From NCBI GenBank assembly GCA_016234115.1, contig JACRHD010000052.1, positions 1 to 51,959 of the forward strand: a stretch of DNA of 51,959 bases, written 5' to 3'. The notes beneath the pieces are model-generated. The model had not been told where the DNA came from and made no database searches. It saw only the letters and a program-made list of their open reading frames with translations. Position numbers and translations under genes: made by a program. This document shows, piece after piece, positions 8,251 through 15,794 of the stretch (positions are counted from its first letter, which is position 1; each line of letters opens with the position of its first letter). The stretch comes from Nitrospirota bacterium. GTDB lineage: Bacteria; Nitrospirota; Thermodesulfovibrionia; UBA6902.

Positions 8251-8619
8251 ATGCATGTAAAGAGATTCATCTTGTATAATCATTTGACCATAAGCATATT
8301 TATTATATTTTTTATCCCGGCAAGTGCTTTCACATGGGACAATCCCTGTTACAGAAAAGCAGTACATTTTAAATTCGTTCCTCACGACAAAGAATTCACA
8401 ATTACCCTTGAAGCTGAAAGGGTCGTCTCTGCTGATGACGCTTCATTTACGTATAATACGGGCAGGGAGTTTATCATTATCACCGCAGACAGTTTCTCAT
8501 CTCAAAGGTTCCTCAAAGATGTTCAGGCCGGAAGATGCTCTGCCCATGAGCGTGTCACGCTCGTGCCTGAGAGGGAAAGTCCTTTTAATAATAAATTTAA
8601 CGCAGAGAGGTCGAGATGA
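8251..8619 (+). CDS. Small secreted protein of unknown function
   Basis: 122 residues beginning with a signal peptide (basic start, hydrophobic core about residues 12-22, cleavage likely after ASA at 24-26). The mature part has two Cys (CYRKAV and AGRCSAH) that could form a disulfide in the periplasm, and a beta-rich pattern. It starts 11 bp after paralogue B, so probably the same transcript. No family recognised. Confidence 0.65.
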   Translation: MHVKRFILYNHLTISIFIIFFIPASAFTWDNPCYRKAVHFKFVPHDKEFTITLEAERVVSADDASFTYNTGREFIIITADSFSSQRFLKDVQAGRCSAHERVTLVPERESPFNNKFNAERSR

Positions 8620-8723
8620 CTTTGATGCCTGAGGGTGGACATATAAACTTCACATTTCACCTTCTGTTTGATTAGAATAATCACACACTAATATTACTTG
8701 AGTATCGGAGACATACAAACGAT

Positions 8724-9236
8724 ATGCGCTATTTATTGATCGACCACATAACGGAATGGAAATCCGGGGCGTCCATCAGGGGCGTCAAGAACGTTGCCAT
8801 GAGCGAGGACTTTCTTGAGTTTCATTTCCCCAAAAACCCCATCATGCCCGGCGTCCTCCTGCTTGAGGCGCTGACGCAACTGACGGGCTGGCTCGAGGCC
8901 GCTTCCTCCGATTTCGCCAACTGGTTTTTGATCGGCAAGGTAAGGAAATCCAATTTCTACAGTTTTGCGCTGCCGGGGGACCAGGTTGAGCTGGAGGTCG
9001 AGCTTATTTCAGATCAAGGGGGGGGGACTGAAATTCCCCCTTTGAAAAAGGGGGATGAAGGGGGATTTTCAGAACGAAATCCCAATACAAGAGTTTACAG
9101 AGGGACCGGCATGGTGAAAGGGAAAAAGAAAATCGTCGCCGAGTTCGAGGGCGTGATTGTGCCGGTCAATGAAATAGAAGACATTGAGGAACAGAGGAAG
9201 TTTTTTAAGGTGCTTACGAGAGAACCGAGATCGTGA
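8724..9236 (+). CDS. FabZ-like dehydratase 2 with in-frame repeat peptide
   Basis: 170 residues. The FabZ active site FHFPKNPIMPGVLLLEAL supplies His34 and Glu48. An in-frame insertion at about residues 98-120 contains IPPLKKGDEGGF, the translation of the C-rich/G-rich palindromic repeat, placed in a loop between two predicted strands of the hot-dog fold; the flanking strands (GDQVELEVELIS and YRGTGMVKGKK) remain collinear with FabZ. It is preceded by CGGAGA. It restarts the lipid cluster after the island and lies 45 bp before ketosynthase 3. Function: dehydration of 3-hydroxyacyl-ACP. Confidence 0.88.
   Translation: MRYLLIDHITEWKSGASIRGVKNVAMSEDFLEFHFPKNPIMPGVLLLEALTQLTGWLEAASSDFANWFLIGKVRKSNFYSFALPGDQVELEVELISDQGGGTEIPPLKKGDEGGFSERNPNTRVYRGTGMVKGKKKIVAEFEGVIVPVNEIEDIEEQRKFFKVLTREPRS
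9033..9072. repeat. C-rich/G-rich palindromic repeat, copy 3 (in-frame in dehydratase 2)
   Basis: CCCCCTTTG AAAA AGGGGG followed by GGGGGATTTTC; only the left half of the longer element seen at 27222 and 50311. No stop in the host frame. Confidence 0.85.
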
Positions 9237-9241
9237 TAGTA

Positions 9242-9273
9242 GATTTCAAATTTCAAATCTCAAATCTCAAATT
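9242..9273. repeat. Heptamer repeat AAATCTC/AAATTTC
   Basis: Four tandem 7-nt units between dehydratase 2 and ketosynthase 3; the same unit recurs at 41148-41172. Confidence 0.7.
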
Positions 9274-9281
9274 ATTCTGCC

Positions 9282-10568
9282 ATGTCTGAAAGAGAAGTAG
9301 TCATAACAGGGATGGGGCTTACAACGCCCTTAGGGAAAAACATCGAAGAAAACCTGGCCGGCGTCAGGGACATGAGGACCGGCATCGCGCATTATCCTCT
9401 TGAGGGCCTGCCGGATTTTTTACAGTATTTCGCACAGGTGAAGGAATATGCCCTGCCGCAGGACATGTCGCCCCGGCAGGAAGGACAGATGAAGTTTCTC
9501 AACCGCGGCGCAATCCTCGGGTTCTGTTCATCCTGTGAGGCGTTGTCGGAGCTGAAGGAGAAGATTTCAGATGTCTCCCCCGCAAGAAGGGCCTTGTATG
9601 TCGCCTCGGGAAATTTCACGAAGGTCGGTTACGACTTCATGTATCCCGCTCTCAAAGACAGCGCCGACGCCGATTGGCAAAGCGTGGACCAGAGGAAGCT
9701 GAACGCCGCCGCGCTTAACAAGGTCAACCCCTTCTTTCTGCTGGAGTCCCTTTCCAATAACCTGTTCAGCTTCCTGTCGGCCCATGTGGAATTCATGGGG
9801 CCCAACACCAGTCTTGCAAGCCTCTCGCCCTACGGGGGGAATGCCCTGGAGCTGGCATACAGGAGCATCAGGCAGAACAAGGCGGACGTCGCGCTGGCAG
9901 TGGGTTACGGCAACTGGATCACCGAGATACCCATGTATGAACTTGAAGGGCTGGGGATACTTTCAAAATGCAAATCAGGCGTTCATTCATACAGGCCCTT
10001 TGACAGACACAGGGACGGTTTTGTCCCCGGCGAGGGCGGCGCGGCAATACTCCTGGCGTCCTCTGACGCCGCAGAGCATCTGGGCATGGAAATATCGGGA
10101 AAGATAAAGGGCGTTGGAAATTGTATTGAATTCCCCTCAAACCAGCGTCTCGGCGTTCCTGATAAAGTCATCAGGGGCAATATCATGTCGTTAATGAAAG
10201 AAACGGGGCTCGGCGTAAATGACCTTGCGTGTATCATCCCCCACGGCAGCGGCACAAGGAAGGGCGACAGGTCGGAGCTGAGGTCGATCATCGATGTCCT
10301 GGGGGACAACAGGGACGTGCCCGTTTGCGGGTTAAAACCCTACACCGGTCACATGGGGGCCGCAAGCGATATAGCGGAGGTCATCGTCGGCATCCATTCG
10401 GTGAAGAACAAAGCTGTTCCCGCGACGCTGAATTTCGAGGAGACCGAAAAAGAATTCTCCGGATTGAGGATATCAAAATCCCCCCAACTGTGCGATAAAA
10501 ACTTCTTCCTCTCGGTCAGCTACGGAGTCGGCGGGCAATCTTCGTCGGTGATTGTGGAAGTTGTTTGA
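9282..10568 (+). CDS. Ketosynthase-fold protein with Ser at the nucleophile position
   Basis: 428 residues, FabF-like (VVITGMGLTTPLG start, HGSGT, GLKPYTGHMGAASD, C-terminal SVSYGVGGQSSSVIVE). At the active-site elbow the T-A-C-A-S-G pattern is replaced by S-L-S-P-Y-G, putting Ser182 where Cys is expected, while the two His and the Lys are kept. Like the Ala version at 562 it is unlikely to condense; a chain-length-factor or decarboxylase role is more likely, or Ser could act as a slow nucleophile. The sequence is divergent from the other two ketosynthases. It has no clear Shine-Dalgarno; the preceding gap is heptamer repeat. Confidence 0.85.
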   Translation: MSEREVVITGMGLTTPLGKNIEENLAGVRDMRTGIAHYPLEGLPDFLQYFAQVKEYALPQDMSPRQEGQMKFLNRGAILGFCSSCEALSELKEKISDVSPARRALYVASGNFTKVGYDFMYPALKDSADADWQSVDQRKLNAAALNKVNPFFLLESLSNNLFSFLSAHVEFMGPNTSLASLSPYGGNALELAYRSIRQNKADVALAVGYGNWITEIPMYELEGLGILSKCKSGVHSYRPFDRHRDGFVPGEGGAAILLASSDAAEHLGMEISGKIKGVGNCIEFPSNQRLGVPDKVIRGNIMSLMKETGLGVNDLACIIPHGSGTRKGDRSELRSIIDVLGDNRDVPVCGLKPYTGHMGAASDIAEVIVGIHSVKNKAVPATLNFEETEKEFSGLRISKSPQLCDKNFFLSVSYGVGGQSSSVIVEVV

Positions 10569-10581
10569 TTATATCAGGGTC

Positions 10582-10609
10582 GCAGTGGCAATTCATGAAT
10601 TGCCACTGC
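10582..10609. repeat. Perfect 28-bp palindrome
   Basis: GCAGTGGCAATTCA joined to its exact reverse complement. No T-tract follows, so a terminator is doubtful; a repeat-family palindrome or a protein-binding site is possible. It lies between ketosynthase 3 and the acyltransferase. Confidence 0.75.
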
Positions 10610-10635
10610 AGAAATAAACGAATATAAATATCAGG

Positions 10636-11586
10636 TTGAAAAAAAAACGCAGAAAAAAAAGCACACCCGTCAAACTTCTTGAATATTCGTTGGCCTATGT
10701 CCTGATTTTCATTGCCCGCGCCTTGCCATTAATTATCGCGCGGATTATCAGCAATGTCCTCGGCGACCTCCTTTATTATCTCAGTAAAAAGAGGCGGACC
10801 ATTGCTGTTGAAAACCTCCGGCACGCGTTCAGGGGAAATAAAACGGAGGGGGAGATCAGGGCGATTGCGCGTCAGAGCTGCCGGTCCTTTTTTTTTACCT
10901 TTCTTGAGATCATCAAGCTTCGTCATCTCTTCACAAAACCTGACGCCATGCAACGCCTCAGGACGACGGCCGAAAACCTCGACGGCCTTTTCAGCAAGGC
11001 CAAAAAGATACACGATGAATCCGGCGGCTGTATATTTGTCACACCCCACATGGGCAACTGGGAGGTACTGCCCCATGTCAGCTCCTTTATCGGCGTCCCG
11101 CTTGCCGTTGTAGCGCGGCCCCTGGACAATGAATACCTCGAAAAGCTCATATTCCGGAGCAGGTCCTCCGGGAGCAATGTAATCATCCCCAAGAAGAACG
11201 CCATGTTCGTCCTCCAGAAGACCCTCTACAAAGGCAATTCCATAGGCCTGCTGCCGGACCAGAGCACCATGAAAGGCGTCCCGACAGATTTCTTCGGAAG
11301 AAAGGCGACGACCACCCCGGTGCCCGCCGTACTCGCTGTAACGTACGGAAGGCCGATTGTGGTGGTGGCCTGCTGCAGAAAAGAGGGGGCCTACCGGTAT
11401 GAGGGCTTTGTGAGCGATCCGATTATGCCGGGAAAATTCACCAGCGAAAAAGAGGAGATCATCAGATTGACTGAAAAGATGACGCGCGAAATGGAGACCA
11501 TCATCCGGAGATACCCGGAGCAATACCTGTGGATACATAACCGGTGGAAGACATATAAAAACAAAAAAGAGCTGATGGCCGATTGA
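10636..11586 (+). CDS. LpxL/HtrB-type lysophospholipid (lipid A) acyltransferase
   Basis: 316 residues with an N-terminal membrane anchor (about 16-48) and the acyltransferase signature HMGNWE (His138...Glu143), followed by a GLLPDQS block and the PEQYLWIHNRWK C-terminal motif typical of LpxL/LpxM. It transfers an acyl chain from acyl-ACP to a lipid A precursor at the inner membrane. Such acyltransferases also occur in aryl-polyene and flexirubin clusters, where they load the polyene chain on a lipid; being last in this cluster favours that role (inference). TTG start at 10636; the first eleven residues are very Lys/Arg-rich. Convergent with the diguanylate cyclase. Confidence 0.85.
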   Translation: MKKKRRKKSTPVKLLEYSLAYVLIFIARALPLIIARIISNVLGDLLYYLSKKRRTIAVENLRHAFRGNKTEGEIRAIARQSCRSFFFTFLEIIKLRHLFTKPDAMQRLRTTAENLDGLFSKAKKIHDESGGCIFVTPHMGNWEVLPHVSSFIGVPLAVVARPLDNEYLEKLIFRSRSSGSNVIIPKKNAMFVLQKTLYKGNSIGLLPDQSTMKGVPTDFFGRKATTTPVPAVLAVTYGRPIVVVACCRKEGAYRYEGFVSDPIMPGKFTSEKEEIIRLTEKMTREMETIIRRYPEQYLWIHNRWKTYKNKKELMAD

Positions 11587-11610
11587 GTAAATTCAGGTCC
11601 AATGGTTAAG

Positions 11611-11768
11611 AGAGAGGGAAGCCTGTGGAAAAAGTTCCATACGACACCGTTAAAGAAGAGTCAAGAGCTAAGAGTCAAGAAAAGAACGAAGATAAGAATT
11701 GCGCAGAAGCAAAAATGTAAAAATGGTGTTTGTCGATTATAGAAAATTTGGAACAGGCTTCCCTCTCT
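11611..11768 (-). repeat. Bulged-stem repeat element, copy 2 (MITE-like or structured RNA)
   Basis: Perfect 16-bp inverted termini (11611-11626 against 11753-11768). On the minus strand the core matches the 2391 copy: TTCTATA (11738-11744), AT, CGACA (11731-11735), AACACCATTTTTACATTTTTGC..., closing with TGTCG-TATGGAA (11635-11646). One pair is G-U on the minus strand. A heptamer array (AAGAGTC type, 11655-11690) sits inside the loop. The outer termini differ in sequence from copy 1 yet are self-complementary. Confidence 0.7.
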
Positions 11769-11779
11769 CGTGAATGATA

Positions 11780-13486
11780 TTAAATGACAGAAGCCACTTC
11801 CACCCTGTTCCTCCCGTTCTGTTTTGCCCGCAGCAGCGCGTCATCGGCTTTGTTTACGACGTCTTCTTTATTCTGCATCCGGTGATCATAGCAGGAGACC
11901 CCGAGGCTGACGGTTACACTTGTTTTGGCCTCCACTTCCGTTCTTATTCTCTCCGCGACGTCGCAGGCCTCAGTCAATGCCGTCTCGGGAAGCAGGACCA
12001 GGAATTCCTCTCCTCCGTACCTGACGCCAAGGTCTATCTGCCTTATCTCAGTTGAAACTATCCTCGCGATATCGACGAGAATGTTGTCGCCGTAGGCGTG
12101 CCCGTATGTGTCGTTGTATTTTTTAAAATAATCCACGTCCAGCATGATGGCCGAAAAAGGGCATTCCGCCCTCCTTGCCCTGGCAAATGAAGTCTCTACC
12201 ACATAATCCATCAACCGCCTGTTGGCAAGACCGGTAAGGGGGTCGTGGAGCGACAGCTCCTTTGTTTTTTCATAAAGGATTACGTTGTCGATTGCGGCGC
12301 CTATACGGCTCCCGATGGTATAGAAGAGCGCCATCTCGCGCTCGCCTGGTTTAAAACCTGCCGCTGAACAAAAGCACAGGATCCCCAGTGTCCTGCTTCT
12401 CGCTATGAGGGGCACGCTGATATGCCCGAGGGGAGACGCCCAGTGATATTTGATTATATGCCTGTTGTCGGTCTCAGGGTTTTCGCACACGGTGATCCTG
12501 CCTGTTCTGGCGGCAAGCCCGCAGATGCATTCTCCGACTTTAAGTCCCTTATGCGCATCTTCAAAGTCCTCAGTAAAGCCCGTCTGCGAAACAAGGTTGA
12601 GTCTCTCGCCGTCGATCATAAAGATAGCGCCTTTTTGCGCGACCTTCAGTATATCGTAATTTACGAGCGCGTCCAGGACCTCGGTGAAAATATCTTCGAG
12701 CTTCATAGTGCCGGATACCGTCGCCGAGATTACCTGAAGGACCGTCAGTTCCTCGTTTATCCTTCTAAGCTCATCCGTCCTTTTCTTCAGCTCATTTGTC
12801 ATTTTATTGAAAGAACCGGAAAGCTGACCGATCTCATCATTTGTCCTTACACTGACAATGTGCCCAAGGTCGCCGCTTCCGGCGGCCTTTACGGCATCAG
12901 TGAGGCGCAAGATCGGTTTTGTTATCGCCCCTGAAAGGACAACGGCCATAATGATCCCTGCCGACATTATCGAGGTAATTATCAGGACCATAAAGCCGGT
13001 AATCTCGTTAATATCTTTGTTTATGTAATCTTCCGAGACACCCACATGTATGACTCCGGCCTCGCCCTTTAAAACAGGCACTGCAATGTCGAGGATATTT
13101 CCCCCCCCGGCCTTCAGCGGCTGAATGCGGTATGCCTGTCCTGTCGCCGCGGTGTTGGCAGTCTTGAGATCAACGGGGAAGCCTCCATTAAAAGTGTGAG
13201 CGAGGATATCGCCGTGCTGGTCGAGCGCAAATATGTATACGATGTCTTTCTCGGAACTCTTCAGGTCATTGATTATCATTTGAAGTTCGTAAAACCTCTC
13301 CGTCAATATCGGGTTTACGCTCATTTCCGCCGTATGTCTGGCCATAAAGATGCCCCGGTCCTGGAGTTTATTGAAGAGCTTTTGATAAGTAGCGGTATAG
13401 ATGAAAATCGTTATGAAGACGCCCATCACAACCACGATGCCCGTCGTCACTGCAAATATTTTTGTCCTCAGATTTAAGGTTTTCAT
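11780..13486 (-). CDS. Membrane sensor diguanylate cyclase (sensor-HAMP-GAF-GGDEF)
   Basis: 568 residues from the ATG at 13486 (MKTLNLRTKIF); an in-frame ATG at 13546 would overlap the upstream gene. Order: TM1 (about 10-30), periplasmic Cache-like sensor, TM2 (about 164-186), HAMP (ITKPILRLTDAV...), a coiled linker, GAF (about 265-405) and GGDEF. The active site reads RYGGEEF, and an inhibitory RxxD (RQID) precedes it by five residues, so it should make c-di-GMP with product feedback. It follows the PhnD-like lipoprotein by 37 bp; periplasmic ligand capture by that protein could be passed to this sensor. Confidence 0.88.
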   Translation of the reverse strand: MKTLNLRTKIFAVTTGIVVVMGVFITIFIYTATYQKLFNKLQDRGIFMARHTAEMSVNPILTERFYELQMIINDLKSSEKDIVYIFALDQHGDILAHTFNGGFPVDLKTANTAATGQAYRIQPLKAGGGNILDIAVPVLKGEAGVIHVGVSEDYINKDINEITGFMVLIITSIMSAGIIMAVVLSGAITKPILRLTDAVKAAGSGDLGHIVSVRTNDEIGQLSGSFNKMTNELKKRTDELRRINEELTVLQVISATVSGTMKLEDIFTEVLDALVNYDILKVAQKGAIFMIDGERLNLVSQTGFTEDFEDAHKGLKVGECICGLAARTGRITVCENPETDNRHIIKYHWASPLGHISVPLIARSRTLGILCFCSAAGFKPGEREMALFYTIGSRIGAAIDNVILYEKTKELSLHDPLTGLANRRLMDYVVETSFARARRAECPFSAIMLDVDYFKKYNDTYGHAYGDNILVDIARIVSTEIRQIDLGVRYGGEEFLVLLPETALTEACDVAERIRTEVEAKTSVTVSLGVSCYDHRMQNKEDVVNKADDALLRAKQNGRNRVEVASVI

Positions 13487-13523
13487 TGGCGGTTCAAATA
13501 ATGGCCTGCCCTGTCCCGGCGTC

Positions 13524-14474
13524 TTACGGCTTCTCCCCGGACGCATGCTTCTCGATCCACGCCTTCATTTCCCTTATGGAATCATATGCGCTGTTGTCTA
13601 TCGGAACAAATCTGTCTATCATCATATTTTTCAGAATTTCTCTGCCTCTTATATCATCATGTGCTTCCAGAAATATCTTCCTCATGGCTTCCTTCAGCGC
13701 CGGGTCCAGCCCCGGACGGACCACAACGGGCGGGATGCCGTAAGGCGGCGATTTGCGAATGATCTTCGTCTTTGAAGTGTGAACAGGGTTTGTGCGGGCG
13801 TCATACTCCCATATAAGGCTGTCCACTGCCGCCCCATCCACGATCCCCTGCGCCACTGCCTTGATTGAATTATCATGAGTGCGGGTGTAGATATACGTCC
13901 TGAAAAACGAGTCAGGCGATTCATTCATCATGGCCAGCATATACGTAGGCGCCAGTTTTCCGCTGTTGGACAGGGGATCGGTAAAGGCGAAGCTTTTTCC
14001 GCGCAACTGCCGGAAACTGCTAATGGGACTGTCTTTTGCCACGATTATATAGGAATAATATACTGTTCCGCCGTAAGCAACGGGAGCGGCCAGGAGCTCC
14101 ATCCCGAATTCCCTGTGGCCGTTGACATAGGGTCCCCCGCACACAAAGGCTGCTTCGATGTCGCCCCGTTTCAAAAGGTTATTTACCTCGGAGTAACTTT
14201 CCCTGTCTACCAATTCCACGTGCCTCTTCAATTTTTCGCCGACGTAATCCAGGAAGTTTCGATAGTAGGCAAAGCCTTCCTTCGGTGTGATCATTCCGCC
14301 GATAGCGATCCTGACCGGTTTCTCCTGCCGGCGTCTTTCGACGAATCCGGAAGGTTCTTTCTTTTCAAGATTGATTTCGAGGGGTTTATCTTCCTGACTG
14401 CAGTTTGCGAGCAGCGTGAGCCCGATGATAATAAATATTAAAGCAGATAACTTGCCCCCCCGAACAGATTTCAT
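13524..14474 (-). CDS. PhnD-like periplasmic binding lipoprotein
   Basis: 316 residues. Lipoprotein signal peptide with lipobox LLANC. The mature part carries the phosphate/phosphonate-binding (PhnD/SsuA, type 2 periplasmic-binding) fold: IAIGGMITPKEGFAYYRNF, GDIEAAFVCGGPYV, GKSFAFTDPLSNSGKLAPTYML and a conserved DGAAVDSL block. No ABC permease or ATPase is nearby; the only partner is the diguanylate cyclase downstream, so signalling rather than transport is more likely. Ligand unknown (an oxyanion or a small organic ligand). Confidence 0.85.
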   Translation of the reverse strand: MKSVRGGKLSALIFIIIGLTLLANCSQEDKPLEINLEKKEPSGFVERRRQEKPVRIAIGGMITPKEGFAYYRNFLDYVGEKLKRHVELVDRESYSEVNNLLKRGDIEAAFVCGGPYVNGHREFGMELLAAPVAYGGTVYYSYIIVAKDSPISSFRQLRGKSFAFTDPLSNSGKLAPTYMLAMMNESPDSFFRTYIYTRTHDNSIKAVAQGIVDGAAVDSLIWEYDARTNPVHTSKTKIIRKSPPYGIPPVVVRPGLDPALKEAMRKIFLEAHDDIRGREILKNMMIDRFVPIDNSAYDSIREMKAWIEKHASGEKP

Positions 14475-14548
14475 ATATCCATTTTAAGGCATATTCACTC
14501 TGACGTAAACCCATTTATAAGGGTATAAAAATATTGTTGAGGAACATA

Positions 14549-14630
14549 GATGTGGGTCCGGGGTCCAGGGTCAAGGGTCCGGTTTATTCTTGCCCTGGCC
14601 CCCTGACCCTTGCCCCTGGACCCTCAAATT
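14549..14630. repeat. Heptamer repeat GGGTCCA with inverted arm
   Basis: Left arm of GGGTCCA/GGGTCAA units (14551-14581), right arm TGGCCCC/TGACCCT/TGCCCCT/GGACCCTC (14597-14626). It occupies the divergent intergenic region between the PhnD-like gene and lpxB; related arrays are at 40576 and 45546. Confidence 0.8.
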
Positions 14631-14648
14631 GCATTAACCTTTTCATTA

Positions 14649-15794
14649 ATGATATGTTATCAGGTGTCAAGGAAACTGATGATCAGCGCCGGCGAGGCCT
14701 CGGGGGAATTATACGGCGCGCTGTTAGGCAGGGAGGTCAAAAAACTCTGGCCGGACGCCGAGATTTTCGGCATAGGCGGCGCCCGGATGGAGAAGGAAGG
14801 TATTTCGTTGATCGCCCCCATTTCACAGGTTGTCGGAATTATAGAAGCGCTCCGGCATATAGGAGAAGTGAGAGGCGTTTTAAAAAAGGCGTCTGAGGCG
14901 CTTAAAACCGAAAAACCCGATGTCCTCGTCCTCATAGATTATCCCGATTTCAACCTCGCGCTCGCAAAAAGGGCAAAGGCCGCAGGCGTCCCGGTGCTGT
15001 ATTACGTCAGCCCGCAGGTCTGGGCGTGGCGAAGGGGCAGGGTAAAAAAGATCGCGGCCCTCGCCGACAGGATGGCCGTCCTCTTCCCTTTTGAAGTGGA
15101 ATATTATAAAGACACGGGAATGCCCTGTGAATTTGTCGGCCACCCGATTACCGAGACGATGAATATCCGGGGAACGAAAGAAGAACTGAAGAAGGCCCTC
15201 GGACTTGAACCGGACAAAAGGGTAGTTACCCTGCTTCCCGGCAGCAGGCCTGATGAAATTGAAAGACACCAGGCGGTCCTTGAAAAGGTAGCTGAAAAAA
15301 TCCACATGGAATTTCCGGACGTGCAGACAGTCGTCCCCGTCACTGCCGAATCCCGGCTGAAGGGGCGGTTGCCGGATTTTATCAGGGTAATCCGGGGACG
15401 CACAAGCGAGGCCGTTGCCTGCTCGGACGCTTCGGCCGTGGCCTCAGGCACCGCGACGCTGGAGACCGCCCTTTCCGGCACGCCGATGGTTGTCTTTTAC
15501 AAGGTGTCTCCATTGTCTTTTCGTATTGCAAAGATGGTGATCAAAGTCAAATTCATCTCCCTTGTCAATATTCTTTCCGGGCGTGAAGTCGTCCGGGAGC
15601 TGATACAGGAAGAAGCGAGCCCCGACAAGATATTTTCGGAGCTGAGAAAAATCCTGAAGGATATGCAATACAGAAATGACATGATTTCAGGCCTGAATAA
15701 AATCAGAGAACTTATGTCCGGGAAAGAACCGTCCCGGAGGGTGGCCCGGATGGTCGGGGAAACAGCCGGGTGGGACAATGCTGTTACTGTATGA
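14649..15794 (+). CDS. lpxB: Lipid-A-disaccharide synthase
   Basis: 381 residues from the ATG at 14649; a GTG at 14664 giving (M)SRKLMISAGEASGE is an equally good family-type start. GT19 glycosyltransferase: AGEASGELYGA N terminus, IGGARMEKEG, DYPDFNLALAKRAK, YVSPQVWAWRRGR, LLPGSRPDEIERH and the SGTATLETAL nucleotide-sugar site. It joins UDP-2,3-diacylglucosamine and lipid X into the lipid A disaccharide at the cytoplasmic face of the inner membrane. It overlaps waaA by 17 bp, the first of three overlapping lipid A/Kdo genes. Confidence 0.95.
   Translation: MICYQVSRKLMISAGEASGELYGALLGREVKKLWPDAEIFGIGGARMEKEGISLIAPISQVVGIIEALRHIGEVRGVLKKASEALKTEKPDVLVLIDYPDFNLALAKRAKAAGVPVLYYVSPQVWAWRRGRVKKIAALADRMAVLFPFEVEYYKDTGMPCEFVGHPITETMNIRGTKEELKKALGLEPDKRVVTLLPGSRPDEIERHQAVLEKVAEKIHMEFPDVQTVVPVTAESRLKGRLPDFIRVIRGRTSEAVACSDASAVASGTATLETALSGTPMVVFYKVSPLSFRIAKMVIKVKFISLVNILSGREVVRELIQEEASPDKIFSELRKILKDMQYRNDMISGLNKIRELMSGKEPSRRVARMVGETAGWDNAVTV

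Noticed and set aside
10729-11538. Long 269-residue minus-strand frame opposite the acyltransferase
   Set aside because: Fully antisense to a gene with clear LpxL motifs; composition of a shadow frame in G+C-rich DNA.
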